Shown: positions 1 to 8,494, counted from the stretch's first letter. The stretch: 64,000 nt of DNA from Kolteria novifilia (GCA_007748055.1 CP036279.1:434001-498000); one strand, 5' to 3'. The notes: generated by a model from the sequence alone, not told the origin. Translations and numbers: made by a program.

Positions 1-614
1 CATGGAAGATCCCGGAGATCGACGGCATCAACAAGATCGAGATCAAGTACGCGAGCTCTCCCAATGGCAACGGTTCGGCGCAAGCCTTCCAGCCCTACAC
101 CCGTGACGAAAAGCTGGCACGCCCCTGGGCCCCTCCCGGCATCCCCGGATGCGAGCACCGTATCGGCGGCCTCGAGAAAGAGGCGATCACCGGCAACGTC
201 AGCTACGATCCCGAGAACCACCAGAAGATGATCCACCTTCGCCAAGAGAAGGTCGACGGCATCGCCAACTCGATTCCCGAGCAAACGGTCACCGGCCCGG
301 AGGAAGGAGACCTGCTTCTGGTGAGCTGGGGAGGAACCTTCGGCGCCGTCAGCACCGCCGCGGCGAAAGCTCGCGACAAGGGACAGTCAGTCGCCCACGC
401 CCACTTGAAGTATTTGAGTCCGTTCCCCAAGAACTTGGGCGACCTGTTGGGTCGCTATCGACAGGTTCTGGTGCCCGAGTTAAACATGGGACAACTAAGA
501 CTTCTGTTGCGAGGCCACTTCCTCGTCGACGCCAAGGGCTACAATAAGGTGAAGGGACAGCCCTTCTACGTCTCCGAACTCGAGAAGGCGATCGATGGTC
601 TTCTCGAGGATTAG
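1..614 (+). CDS. korA: 2-oxoacid:ferredoxin oxidoreductase, alpha subunit (C-terminal part)
   Basis: Open at the window edge: the reading frame runs in from the first base (codon phase begins at base 3) and stops at 614, so about 203 C-terminal residues are visible. With KorB it forms the enzyme that oxidatively decarboxylates 2-oxoglutarate (or a related 2-oxoacid) to the acyl-CoA while reducing ferredoxin, in the cytoplasm. The visible part contains the HRIGGLEKE and YDPENHQKM segments typical of KorA and the C-terminal transketolase-like fold with LLLVSWGGTFGAV and VPELNMGQL. The call is strengthened by korB 130 bp downstream on the same strand. Substrate specificity cannot be read from the sequence. 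The N-terminal gamma-like domain lies outside the window. Confidence 0.9.
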   Translation, partial: WKIPEIDGINKIEIKYASSPNGNGSAQAFQPYTRDEKLARPWAPPGIPGCEHRIGGLEKEAITGNVSYDPENHQKMIHLRQEKVDGIANSIPEQTVTGPEEGDLLLVSWGGTFGAVSTAAAKARDKGQSVAHAHLKYLSPFPKNLGDLLGRYRQVLVPELNMGQLRLLLRGHFLVDAKGYNKVKGQPFYVSELEKAIDGLLED

Positions 615-744
615 AAACCGAACGCTCAACGCGACAGCACCATGCGGAAGTTAGATTCGATAGCCATTCGCCCCCATACGATCATCTCGCGGAGGACGCG
701 GAGGAGATTCCGCTCCGTGGCGTGAGCCAACGAAAGGAACTTCT

Positions 745-1767
745 ATGTCGACCGAGTCGGGTCTCAACGTCCTTAAGCCGAAGGACTTCGCCAACGATCT
801 CGAAGTTCGCTGGTGTCCAGGCTGCGGGGACTATTCGATCCTCGCTCAAATGAAGAAGGTTCTTCCCGAACTGGGGATTCCCAAACACAAGATTGTCTTC
901 ATCTCGGGCATCGGCTGTTCCAGTCGCTTTCCCTACTACCTGAGCACGTACGGTTTCCACACGATTCACGGACGCGCCCCGACCTTCGCCACCGGCCTGA
1001 AGATCGCCAATCCCGAATTGTCCGTCTGGGTCATCACCGGCGACGGCGACGGGCTCTCCATCGGCGGCAACCATCTGCTGCACGTCATCCGCCGCAACGT
1101 CAACGTCAACATCGTCATGTTCAACAACCGGATCTACGGCCTGACCAAGGGCCAGTACTCCCCCACCTCGCGCGTCGGGCACAAGACCAAGTCGACGCCC
1201 TATGGCTCGATCGACCGCCCCCTGTCGGCTCTGTCGGTCGCCCTCGGCGCCGAAGCGAGTTTCGTCGCCCGCTCGCTCGACGTGAACATCAAGCACTTGG
1301 GCGAAACCCTCAAACGCGCCGCCGGCCATCGCGGCGCCTCCTTCGTCGAGGTCTACCAGGACTGCAATGTCTTCAACCACGAGGCCTTCTCCTACGCGAC
1401 CGACAAGGAGGTCAAAGCGGACAACACCATCTACCTCGAGCACGGCAAGCCGCTGATCTTCGGGAAGGATCGCCACATGGGGATTCGCCTCAACGGCACC
1501 GACCCCGAGGTCGTCAAACTCGGCGAGGGGGTCCGCGAGGACGACTTGCTCTTCCACGACGAGAAGGCTCCCGAGCCCAGCCTCGCCTACCTGCTCTCGC
1601 GGATGAGCTATCCCGAGTTCCCCGAACCAATGGGGGTCTTCCGCTGCATCGACGCCCCGGTCTACGAGGAACAAGTCGACGCCCAGGTCGAGAAGGCGGT
1701 TGAAACCGCGGGCGACGGGGATCTGGATAAACTCTTCAACTCCGGCGATACTTGGACGGTGGACTAA
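745..1767 (+). CDS. korB: 2-oxoacid:ferredoxin oxidoreductase, beta subunit
   Basis: 340 residues, the usual length for KorB. It carries the thiamine diphosphate site and an iron-sulfur ligand set. Visible: CPGCGDYS at residues 24-31, GIGCSSRFPYY near 55, and the TPP/Mg motif GDGDGLSIGGNH followed by NIVMFNNRIYGLTKGQ. The C-terminal part with NHEAFSYATDKE is also typical. Start ATG is preceded by GAAAGGAA. The gene follows korA and its stop codon overlaps the next ATG (TAATG at 1765-1769), so korA, korB and the CBS gene are probably one operon. The role is central carbon metabolism (reductive or oxidative TCA step linked to ferredoxin). Which 2-oxoacid is used is inferred from similarity to KorB, not proved. 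Confidence 0.93.
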   Translation: MSTESGLNVLKPKDFANDLEVRWCPGCGDYSILAQMKKVLPELGIPKHKIVFISGIGCSSRFPYYLSTYGFHTIHGRAPTFATGLKIANPELSVWVITGDGDGLSIGGNHLLHVIRRNVNVNIVMFNNRIYGLTKGQYSPTSRVGHKTKSTPYGSIDRPLSALSVALGAEASFVARSLDVNIKHLGETLKRAAGHRGASFVEVYQDCNVFNHEAFSYATDKEVKADNTIYLEHGKPLIFGKDRHMGIRLNGTDPEVVKLGEGVREDDLLFHDEKAPEPSLAYLLSRMSYPEFPEPMGVFRCIDAPVYEEQVDAQVEKAVETAGDGDLDKLFNSGDTWTVD

Positions 1768-2300
1768 TGTTGGCCTGTCCCGCGTGTGGAGCCGAGAACA
1801 TGCTCGGCGCCGAGGAATGCGAGGCGTGCGGCTACGATCTCACCGATCTGAGCCGTCCCGAGTCGGCCTCGTCGTTCGAACGGAGCTTCCAGGACAAACC
1901 GGTCCGATGCCTGCGGGACCATCCGGCGCTGACGGTCCTCGCCAACCAATCGGTTCGCGATGTCCTCGGCCTGCTCATGCAACGCGACGAGGGATGCGCG
2001 GTGATCGTCGACGATCAAGGCAAAGCGATCGGCGTCTTCAGCGAGCGCGACGCCCTCATGCAGGTTGCCGACGAGGAGGAGGACATCCTCGATCGCCCCG
2101 TCGGCGAGTTAATGACAACCGAACCGGTCACGGTCGAGGCCGACGCCCCGATCGCCTTCGCGCTGCATCAAATGGACCTCGGGGGCTACCGCCATCTTCC
2201 CTGCGTCGACGAGAAGGGCATTCCGGTCAGCATGGTCTCCGTGCGGGATATCGTGACCTTCGTCGGGCACCGCTTCCTCGAGGGAGAGGCGCCCGCCTGA
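1767..2300 (+). CDS. Zinc-ribbon plus CBS-pair domain protein
   Basis: 177 residues. The N-terminus is a short zinc ribbon, CPACGAEN then CEACGYDL (four cysteines within the first 27 residues). Two CBS motifs follow (about residues 55-105 and 115-170), with typical VIVDDQGKAIGVFSERDAL and LPCVDEKGIPVSMVSVRDIV segments. CBS pairs usually bind adenine nucleotides and act as energy sensors. The ATG overlaps the korB stop codon, which indicates translational coupling, so a role in sensing or tuning the ferredoxin oxidoreductase is a fair inference. An alternative TTG at 1752 lies inside korB and would add MDGGL before the ribbon; the ATG at 1767 is preferred because it starts directly before the Cys motif. 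Confidence 0.85.
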   Translation: MLACPACGAENMLGAEECEACGYDLTDLSRPESASSFERSFQDKPVRCLRDHPALTVLANQSVRDVLGLLMQRDEGCAVIVDDQGKAIGVFSERDALMQVADEEEDILDRPVGELMTTEPVTVEADAPIAFALHQMDLGGYRHLPCVDEKGIPVSMVSVRDIVTFVGHRFLEGEAPA

Positions 2301-2461
2301 CGCCCCCGTCGTCGCCGACTGGCCGAGTTCCGCCGCCCGACGGAGGGCCGAGACGAGAGAAACCTCGACCCGCCCCCCATATCATGACAGGACTCGCACG
2401 CTCCGCCGCGATGGCGCGATGGTCGGAGCCGCGCGAGATCGCCAACGAGAAGGAATCGCCC

Positions 2462-2860
2462 GTGTCCGTCTTGATGTCCCTGCGACGCATCATCATCAGT
2501 GAGATCCACGAACAACAGTTCGTCGAGCTAAAGGAAGTCGAGGGCGGGCGCAAGTTCACGATCGTCATCGGAATCTTCGAGGCGACCAGCATCGATCGCC
2601 GCGTGAAGAAGATCCCCTCGCCCCGACCGCTGACGCACGACTTGCTCGTCAACGTCATCGAGCAGATGGGCGGGGAACTGCGCGACATCCTGATCTCGGA
2701 ACTGCGCGAGCACACCTATTACGCCCGATTGCGGGTCGCGGTCGGGGGCGAGATCCTCGAAATCGACAGTCGTCCCAGCGACGCGATCGCGATCGCCGTC
2801 ACCGCCGACGTGCCGATCTACGTCAACGAAGAGGTCCTCGACGAGGTCGCCAACGAGTAA
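2462..2860 (+). CDS. Bifunctional nuclease family protein (DUF151)
   Basis: 132 residues with a GTG start preceded by GAGAAGGA. The frame stays open far upstream, but that extension runs antisense-like through korB and the CBS gene and is rejected. Family landmarks are clear: FTIVIGIFEATSI, the PRPLTHDLL motif, and the IDSRPSDAIAIAV block near the C-terminus. DUF151 proteins are small single-domain proteins. Plant and Thermotoga members were described as nucleases, but the physiological role in bacteria is unsettled. It lies 162 bp after the CBS gene and just before tRNA-His. It is a common housekeeping family in Planctomycetes, so identity is secure but function is not. Confidence 0.88.
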   Translation: MSVLMSLRRIIISEIHEQQFVELKEVEGGRKFTIVIGIFEATSIDRRVKKIPSPRPLTHDLLVNVIEQMGGELRDILISELREHTYYARLRVAVGGEILEIDSRPSDAIAIAVTADVPIYVNEEVLDEVANE

Positions 2861-2995
2861 GCCGGGTGGGGCGATGCGATGCCCCGTCGTCGAATCAGTC
2901 AACCGATCGGCTAGACCGTTGAAAATACCCCCCTCTGGCGTACGATAATGGATCGTGGCAACCCGCGACGGCGGATTGTCCACTGAAGACTGATG

Positions 2996-3069
2996 GTGGA
3001 TGTAGCTCAACTGGTTAGAGCACCAGATTGTGGTTCTGGGGGTTGGGGGTTCAAGTCCCCTCATCCACC
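2996..3069 (+). tRNA. tRNA-His (GTG)
   Basis: Full cloverleaf by eye: acceptor GTGGATG (2996-3002) pairs with CATCCAC (3062-3068); D stem GCTC/GAGC; anticodon stem CCAGA/TCTGG around loop TTGTGGT with anticodon GTG at 3030-3032; five-base variable loop; T arm with loop TTCAAGT. Base 2995 is G and can serve as the extra G-1 of tRNA-His, facing C3069. The 3' CCA is not encoded. Confidence 0.95.
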
Positions 3070-3105
3070 CTTCGAAACGCGGGAAGCCCAACAACGAGGA
3101 CTTCC

Positions 3106-3765
3106 ATGGATCGGATCGAATGTCCCGCGTGCGGGACGCCGGCCAAGGCGTCGAGCGACATGGCTGGCCGAAGAGTTCGCTGTCCCACGTGCGACCATCC
3201 GTTCCAAATTCCAATCACCCACGCCACGGTCGCCGCCGTCGCCCCAACGCCCGACGGGGACGATGCCATGCTCGAACCCATTGACGACGATCCCGACGCC
3301 CCCGACTCGCCACGCGCCGAGCACATCCTCTGGGAGGGGCAACCGTCGGTCATCCGCACGCAGCCGATCCGCACGATGGCCAAGTGCGTCATGCTCCTGG
3401 TCGGGGTCATCCTGCTTTCGGTCTGGACCTTCGGCGGCGGGGCCTGGGTCTTCCTCTTCGGAAGCCTGCTGATCTTCTTCGGCGCGGTGATGCTGCTTCG
3501 CTCGGTGATCCACGCGATGGGGACCCGGCTGACGATCACCAACAAGCGATCGACCCTTCGCCGCGGTCTCCTCTCGAAATTCACGACCGAAGTTCGCCAC
3601 AAGGACGTGCTCAACCTCCAAGTCCGCCAAACCATCTTCGAGCGGTTGCTCGACACCGGCACGATCGAAATCTCCTCCGCCGGCCAAGGCGACATCGAGA
3701 TCCAAGTCACCGGCCTCGTCGATCCCGACCGCATTGCCCGCATCGTCCGCAGCCACCAAAATTGA
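3106..3765 (+). CDS. Zinc-ribbon PH-domain membrane protein
   Basis: 219 residues. The ATG at 3106 has GAGGA upstream; a longer frame would start inside the tRNA and is rejected. The N-terminus has CPACG and CPTCDHPF, a zinc ribbon of the MJ0042/planctomycete type. Around residues 95-140 two hydrophobic helices follow (MLLVGVILLSVWTF and FLFGSLLIFFGAVML), and then a bacterial PH domain (bPH2/DUF304) with RLTITNKRSTLRRGLL and VRQTIFERLLDTGTIEISSAG. Such proteins sit in the inner membrane with the PH domain in the cytoplasm. The function is unknown. Downstream is a convergent tsaE with about 40 bp between stops. Confidence 0.8.
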   Translation: MDRIECPACGTPAKASSDMAGRRVRCPTCDHPFQIPITHATVAAVAPTPDGDDAMLEPIDDDPDAPDSPRAEHILWEGQPSVIRTQPIRTMAKCVMLLVGVILLSVWTFGGGAWVFLFGSLLIFFGAVMLLRSVIHAMGTRLTITNKRSTLRRGLLSKFTTEVRHKDVLNLQVRQTIFERLLDTGTIEISSAGQGDIEIQVTGLVDPDRIARIVRSHQN

Positions 3766-3807
3766 TCGCGCGAGCCTCCACCATTTCAAAGTTCCCGCCT
3801 GATCGGG

Positions 3808-4308
3808 CTACGCCTGTGAGGTGGCGATGTCATCGCCGACCCGTGACTTCCAGTCCTCGAGCAGTGACGACATGTCACCGAAGACAATCGCGCGCAGTCG
3901 TCGCGAGGTCTCGCCAGTCACCTCGAGGGTGAGTTCCAACCGCTTGGGAGGCAGTGCCTCGGGGACTCGGTCGGCCCATTCGACCAGCGAGATCCCGTCG
4001 CCGTCGAAGTACTCCTCGGGGCCGATGTCCAGAAAGGCGCCATCGGAGGGGAGCCGGTAAGTGTCGAAGTGGTAGATCGGAAGCCGGCCGGCATACTCTT
4101 GGACCAGCAGAAAGGTCGGACTGGTCACCAGCCGCGCGTCGGGCGTCTCGAGCCCCTCGGCGACCGCGCGCACGAAGAAGGTTTTGCCCGCCCCCAGTGT
4201 CCCGATGAGCCCCACCACCAACCCCGGAAACGCGATCGCCCCGAGCGCGTGGCCAACTCGGCGTGTCTCCTCCTCGCGGGCGAGTTCAAACGTTAGCGTC
4301 GTCACCAT
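3808..4308 (-). CDS. tsaE: tRNA threonylcarbamoyladenosine biosynthesis ATPase TsaE
   Basis: About 166 residues from the ATG at 4308. Longer in-frame ATG starts exist up to 4368, but family members begin close to the ELAREEETRRVGHALG segment. TsaE is the ATPase that drives the TsaB-TsaD-TsaE complex making t6A37 on ANN-decoding tRNAs. Walker A is GTLGAGKT; the family motifs TSPTFLLVQEY and YHFDTYRL are present. It is a single gene convergent with the PH-domain gene and divergent from the outer-membrane protein gene. No partner tsaB/tsaD is seen in the window. Confidence 0.92.
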   Translation of the reverse strand: MVTTLTFELAREEETRRVGHALGAIAFPGLVVGLIGTLGAGKTFFVRAVAEGLETPDARLVTSPTFLLVQEYAGRLPIYHFDTYRLPSDGAFLDIGPEEYFDGDGISLVEWADRVPEALPPKRLELTLEVTGETSRRLRAIVFGDMSSLLEDWKSRVGDDIATSQA

Positions 4309-4503
4309 CACCGTCCATCGATCCATGATTCCCATGTTGCCCGACATCGTACGCGGCAACGGACCCAAGATTAACGAATACTCCAGTTATTCCAATGAAT
4401 CCGGTTGCAATACTCCGACAAGAGAGAGAGGAACGAAGCCAATCGTCGAACATTGGGCAGCGCGCGGAACTTGAGGGCTCTGCGTGGGCTCGGGGGCACT
4501 GAC

Positions 4504-5703
4504 ATGACGAAGGTCGCCTGGCAATCCGTCATCGTACTCTGCCTCGCCGTGGGAACAGCCGCAGCGGGCCCCATCGACAGCGACCAGACGGGACCAGCGT
4601 TCCCCTCGCTCCCTACTTCCGCGACCGCTTCACCGAAAGAACATCGAGGCGATGCCATTCCGGTCGAATCGGCCACCGCCCCAGGGAAGCTTCAACTCAC
4701 CAGCCTCACCGAGGTCGACACCCCCGACGACGAGGCGTCGGTGGACGATAACCCCGTCATCGATGGCTCCCTCCTTGCGTGCCGGGAGTGTGCGTGCGTC
4801 GCCGGCCCCCGCGGCCACTGGTCGGCCGGCGCGGGACTCTACATCATCAAGCCGTTCTTCGAGAACAATCCCGCCTACTCGGCATTCACTCAGGGGGCTG
4901 GGCCGGGCGTCCGTCGGGACATCAAGCAACGAACCGCGGCGGCGCCTCTCTTCTGGCTGGGCTACCAAACCCCGAGCGGACTCGGCGCCCGCACGCGTTG
5001 GTGGTTCTTCGACCAGCGCACCGACGAAACGTTCGCCTTCACGTCCGCTCCCGGACAAACGGTGACGATCCTCGCGGCGGCCCCGCTGGGAGCGACCATC
5101 ATTCAGAACAACGCCCAGGCCATCAACGTCTCCAGCAAGCTGCGACTCCACGTCGTCGACCTGGAAGCCTACGACGAGTTGGACCTTGGCCGCTGGAACC
5201 TGCTCCTCGCCGGAGGAATTGGCTACGCCAACATCGCGCAAGGCTACGGCGCCCAGCAGACCCTCGCCTCCGGGCAGCTTAGCAACCCGCTGTCCTCGGA
5301 CAGCTACTTCACCGGCTTGGGCCCGGTCCTCGCTCTCGAGGCGCGCCGACGGCTCGGTTGCCGGGGACTGAAACTCTACGGCAGTGCTCGGGGACGTTTC
5401 GTCTACGGGAGTGCTGGACAGACCGTGACGGGAGGCGACGAACTCAACGGCAGCCAATCGCTTCATCGGCTCACGCTCGTCTCGATCGGAGAGCTCGAAA
5501 TCGGTGTGGAGTACGATCGACGCATCGCCTGCCGACGTTGGTTCGGCCAAGTGGCCCTCGTCGGGCAAGAGTGGATTGGCGGCGGCAACGCCTCGGGCAG
5601 TTCCCGCACCAACGTGCCCACGACGATTCCCGTCTTCAGCACCGACAGCGTCGGAAACTTCGGCTTCTTCGGTGCCGTGGTTCGGTTGGGCGTCGAGTTT
5701 TGA
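4504..5703 (+). CDS. Outer-membrane beta-barrel protein, Lpg1974/BBP7-like
   Basis: 399 residues. It starts with a Sec signal (WQSVIVLCLAVGTAAAGP) and then has a low-complexity linker to about residue 95 with a CRECAC cluster. The rest is alternating hydrophobic/polar strands: HWSAGAGLYIIKPFF, APLFWLGYQTPSGLGARTRWWFF, LHVVDLEAYDEL, and a terminal FGAVVRLGVEF ending in Phe, as outer-membrane barrels do. This fits the Lpg1974-type pore-forming or BBP7 families common in Planctomycetes. The role is probably porin-like or structural in the outer membrane. The N-terminal CRECAC is unusual for a barrel and might bind metal or form a disulfide. Family assignment is by pattern only. Confidence 0.65.
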   Translation: MTKVAWQSVIVLCLAVGTAAAGPIDSDQTGPAFPSLPTSATASPKEHRGDAIPVESATAPGKLQLTSLTEVDTPDDEASVDDNPVIDGSLLACRECACVAGPRGHWSAGAGLYIIKPFFENNPAYSAFTQGAGPGVRRDIKQRTAAAPLFWLGYQTPSGLGARTRWWFFDQRTDETFAFTSAPGQTVTILAAAPLGATIIQNNAQAINVSSKLRLHVVDLEAYDELDLGRWNLLLAGGIGYANIAQGYGAQQTLASGQLSNPLSSDSYFTGLGPVLALEARRRLGCRGLKLYGSARGRFVYGSAGQTVTGGDELNGSQSLHRLTLVSIGELEIGVEYDRRIACRRWFGQVALVGQEWIGGGNASGSSRTNVPTTIPVFSTDSVGNFGFFGAVVRLGVEF

Positions 5704-5715
5704 CGGGCGAAGATC

Positions 5716-6045
5716 TTATTTGATCTTGCAGCCGCTGGGGATCTCCTCGTCGGGGCGCAGCAAGAGGACGCGATCGTCGTGACTTGCCGCCAGGAGCATG
5801 CCCTGGCTTTCTTCCCCGCGGAGCATCGCCGGTTCGAGGTTGTTGACGATCACGATCGTCCGGCCGACGAGGGCCTCGGGCTCGTAGTGGCCACGAATCC
5901 CCGCGATGATCTGCTTCTTCTCGTCGCCGACCTCGACTTGCAGGAGCAGGAGCTTGTCGGCGTTGGGATGGGGACGAGCCTCGACCACCTTCGCGGTGCG
6001 AAGCTCGAACTTCATGAACTCTTCGATGCTGACGGTTTCGCTCAT
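5716..6045 (-). CDS. tRNA-binding domain protein, MetG beta-subunit-like
   Basis: 109 residues, consisting only of the EMAP/Trbp111 OB-fold domain. Landmarks: FMKFELRTAKVVEARPHPNADKLLLLQVEVG near the start, QIIAGIRGHYEPE, and IVIVNNLEPAMLRGEESQGMLLAA. The ATG at 6045 has GGAAG upstream. Such stand-alone domains bind the tRNA elbow and can act with methionyl-tRNA synthetase, where the same domain forms the C-terminal dimerisation module. The catalytic MetG is not in the window, so it could serve a MetG that lacks the domain or act as a CsaA/Trbp111-like tRNA chaperone. Convergent with the upstream barrel gene. Confidence 0.85.
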   Translation of the reverse strand: MSETVSIEEFMKFELRTAKVVEARPHPNADKLLLLQVEVGDEKKQIIAGIRGHYEPEALVGRTIVIVNNLEPAMLRGEESQGMLLAASHDDRVLLLRPDEEIPSGCKIK

Positions 6046-6173
6046 CGGACGTTGGCTTCCTTTGCACATGCCCAGAAGAAATGCAGGCATCCTAGCGTCC
6101 CCAGCACCCGATGGCAAACGGGGCCCCGTTCAAAGAGCCTCGCGTCGCTCCCCCATCTACCAACGAAGCCTAC

Positions 6174-6578
6174 TCCGACTGCTCCCCCTTGTCCAAGGGG
6201 GAGATAGAGGGGGTCTCTTCCTTCCTCTGTCCTGGGTGGCCTCGGTTACTTGTCGACCGAGGTGGCAAAGCCCCAAGAGCCCTCGGATGACGCAGCCATT
6301 TGACGATCAATCCGCGAGGGGGACTCTTGTTCGCGATGCGAACCCAGATTGGCGAGCAATCTGGGCCACCCGACCAATCCGACTGCTCCCCCTTGTCCAA
6401 GGGGGAGATAGAGGGGGGTCTCTTCCTTCCTCTGTCCTGGGTGGCCTCGGTTACTTGTCGACCGAGGTGGCAAAGCCCCAAGAGCCCTCGGATGGCGCAG
6501 CCATTTGACGATCAATCCGCGAGGGGGACTCTTGTTCGCGATGCGAACCCAGATTGGCGAGCAATCTGGGCCACCCGA
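6174..6578. repeat. About 200-bp imperfect tandem duplication
   Basis: Copy 1 is 6174-6373 and copy 2 is 6378-6578, separated by four bases. I see one substitution (GATGACGCAG versus GATGGCGCAG) and one extra G in a G run. Each copy holds a palindrome around CTTGTCCAAG (seen again near 40.6-40.8 kb) and a hairpin-like CCCAGATTG/CAATCTGGG (seen again near 31.2 kb). No gene is likely inside; open frames here are repeated products of the duplication. This accounts for the 560-bp gap between the tRNA-binding gene and the lipoprotein gene. Confidence 0.9.
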
Positions 6579-6606
6579 GTCCACAAGATCCACCCACGCG
6601 AGAACG

Positions 6607-6993
6607 CTACTTCGTCGTCAGTTCAAAGGGAGGGAGTTCGTTCTCCTCTTCGGCGATCGTCGCGGTCAGTACCGACTGGCCGTTGTACTTGTCGGGGATG
6701 ATCGAGACGACGACCTTCTCGCCGTATTCGTCCTTCTCCATCGTTTCCCGATGGGCGGCGAAGCGAACGATCTTCTCGCCGGGAGGCGCTCGAAACTCGA
6801 AGGTCCCATGCTCGACCCCTCCCATCGCCGCGCTGCCTGAACCGTCCTTGGGGTCAAGCACGACACTCCCCTTCTCGACGGGTTCGCCATCGAGCGTCAC
6901 CTTGCCTCTCACGAGATAGGTACCCGGAGCGTGCGACGCTCCACAGCCCAGCAGAAGGCCACCGACGAAGAGGACGAAGCATTGGCGTATCAC
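6607..6993 (-). CDS. Small lipoprotein, carboxypeptidase-regulatory-like
   Basis: 128 residues. Signal peptide with lipobox LLLGC, the lipidated cysteine at residue 17. The mature part has a single Ig-like module that begins YLVRGKVTLDGEPVEKGSVVLDP and runs to a terminal LPPFELTTK. This is a very common small family in Planctomycetes, often next to DUF1559 genes, and here the DUF1559 gene lies upstream on the same strand with about 190 bp between. It is probably anchored in the periplasm or at the cell surface. No catalytic residues are evident; its function is unknown. Confidence 0.75.
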   Translation of the reverse strand: MIRQCFVLFVGGLLLGCGASHAPGTYLVRGKVTLDGEPVEKGSVVLDPKDGSGSAAMGGVEHGTFEFRAPPGEKIVRFAAHRETMEKDEYGEKVVVSIIPDKYNGQSVLTATIAEEENELPPFELTTK

Positions 6994-7181
6994 GGAATAA
7001 TCCTCACCTGTTCAGCCCGAAAAGGGCACTTCAAACGACCCCTTCCGATGGGTCATCCACGCTAGCACTCCCGCGGCCGCGGACCACCTCACCAAGTCGC
7101 GACCGCCGACTCTCTTTCCCTACCGACCGTTGAACGACTCGATGCCGGCCGCTTCATTCAACGACCTGACACACGAGCGTA

Positions 7182-8117
7182 TCAGAAGTTGTCGATGATC
7201 TCGTTGCCCTGGATCGTCCCCAACCCTTGGAAGGTCAACTGATCGATCCCGTCGGAGATGTAACGAACGCTGCCGTCGGCGAGCGTGAACTGGGCCCCGC
7301 CCAAGTGCCAACTGCGCGCGTGCGTCTCGGTCGACCCACCGGCGCAGCTTCGACAAGGGACCAACTCGGTACCATTGCAGTACTGAGCGACGTCGCCGAC
7401 CGGCGTGTTCGGGGGACGGAGCGTGGTGAAGGTCGCGTTGCCGTGGTAGGTGTTGTGGTAGCGGCCGCGAAGGTCGTGCGTGCCACCACAGACGACGTTC
7501 CCGGGGCCCGAGGCGGCAATGGAGTCGCTTTGGAGCCGGATCTCCCCGAGCATGATCGTGCTTGAGGTGCCATCCTGGATGTCGGAGAATTTCACGCTCG
7601 AGATGGGATAGAACATCCCGTCAGTGACCGCGAAGGTGTTGTTGGCGCCGGCGTTGGTCGAGCCGTGGCAGGGGATGTAGTTGCCGTGAAAGCCTTGCTG
7701 GCCCGTCTTGGTCAAGGGATCGGCGGGGCATTGAAAGAGGGGAACGACCGTCGTCGCCTCCGGCCAGGAGCCCGGAAACTGATTGCCTTGGATGCGAGGG
7801 ACGAACTGGTCGTAGAGAGCCTGTTGATCGACGAAGGGCAAGATCAGGTGGAACCAATTCTGCCGCGAATTGCTCGATCCGGCGGGAGGACCGGTGCCGT
7901 TGATCTTGGTGATCGTGGCGAAGGGCAACACGCCGTGCGTGTCGACATAGTTGTGCATTGCGACGCCGAGCTGCTTGAGCTTGCTCGCGCACTGGGTACG
8001 CCGGGCCGCCGCCCTGGCCTGCTGGACCGCCGGCAACAAGAGGCCGACGAGCACGCCGATGATCGCGATCACCACGAGTAACTCGACAAGGGTGAACCCC
8101 CGTCTCTTCAGGGACAT
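7182..8117 (-). CDS. DUF1559 prepilin-like protein
   Basis: 311 residues. The type IV prepilin signal is exact: KRRGFTLVELLVVIAIIGVLVGLLLPAVQQAR, cut before Phe by a prepilin peptidase and followed by the hydrophobic helix. The DUF1559 body follows with LKQLGVAMHNYVDTHGVLPF near residue 50 and a C-terminal HLGGAQFTLADGSVRYISDGID (the H-X9-DG motif). The ATG has GAGGAG upstream. Such proteins are massively expanded in Planctomycetes and are thought to be pseudopilin-like surface or secretion components. Divergent from a second DUF1559 gene starting at 8651; the shared 530-bp gap holds a perfect 20-bp palindrome. Confidence 0.92.
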   Translation of the reverse strand: MSLKRRGFTLVELLVVIAIIGVLVGLLLPAVQQARAAARRTQCASKLKQLGVAMHNYVDTHGVLPFATITKINGTGPPAGSSNSRQNWFHLILPFVDQQALYDQFVPRIQGNQFPGSWPEATTVVPLFQCPADPLTKTGQQGFHGNYIPCHGSTNAGANNTFAVTDGMFYPISSVKFSDIQDGTSSTIMLGEIRLQSDSIAASGPGNVVCGGTHDLRGRYHNTYHGNATFTTLRPPNTPVGDVAQYCNGTELVPCRSCAGGSTETHARSWHLGGAQFTLADGSVRYISDGIDQLTFQGLGTIQGNEIIDNF

Positions 8118-8474
8118 GCTAGAACTCCTCGGTTCCTCCTCCCCGCTAAAGAAAGTTAATGGTCGCGGCCCCTAGAGCCTGCCTAATAAAATCGGAAGCG
8201 CGAAGCTCCCGACAGAAGTGCGTGATCAAGCTCGGTGAACCATCGACCTTGACTTCCTCTCTCGACGAGGATCAAGCTAGATGACGATGGACACCCCCCC
8301 ATATGTGATCCTGCTCGGTGCGACGAGCCCTGTCAAGGAGCAACTGACGGGCGGAGCGACAAAACTCACGTCCTACCCATCCAGAGATCGGCGGCGGCGG
8401 TGATCCCCAAACCGGTCGACTCCCCCGTCGACTCGAGCATGCGCGGCGGACGCCGAAGTTCTCTCTCCAACCAA

Positions 8475-8494
8475 AAGATGTCTCGAGACATCTT
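8475..8494. promoter_or_regulatory. Perfect 20-bp palindrome between two divergent DUF1559 genes
   Basis: AAGATGTCTC followed directly by its reverse complement GAGACATCTT, with no loop. It lies 157 bp upstream of the DUF1559 gene at 8651 and 358 bp from the divergent one. Such a zero-spacer dyad fits a dimeric regulator site better than a terminator. Apart from this dyad the 8118-8650 interval shows no gene. Confidence 0.5.

Noticed and set aside
1700-2461. Long N-terminal extension of the DUF151 gene
   Set aside because: It overlaps korB and the CBS gene in another frame; the GTG at 2462 has a ribosome site and gives the family length.
5709-5727. AAGATC..GATCTT inverted repeat between two convergent genes as a bidirectional terminator
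   Set aside because: Short arms, AT-rich loop and overlap with the stop codon of the tRNA-binding gene; not convincing.
6170-6701. Short frames in the 200-bp duplication
   Set aside because: The same peptide occurs twice because the DNA is duplicated; no ribosome site or family resemblance.
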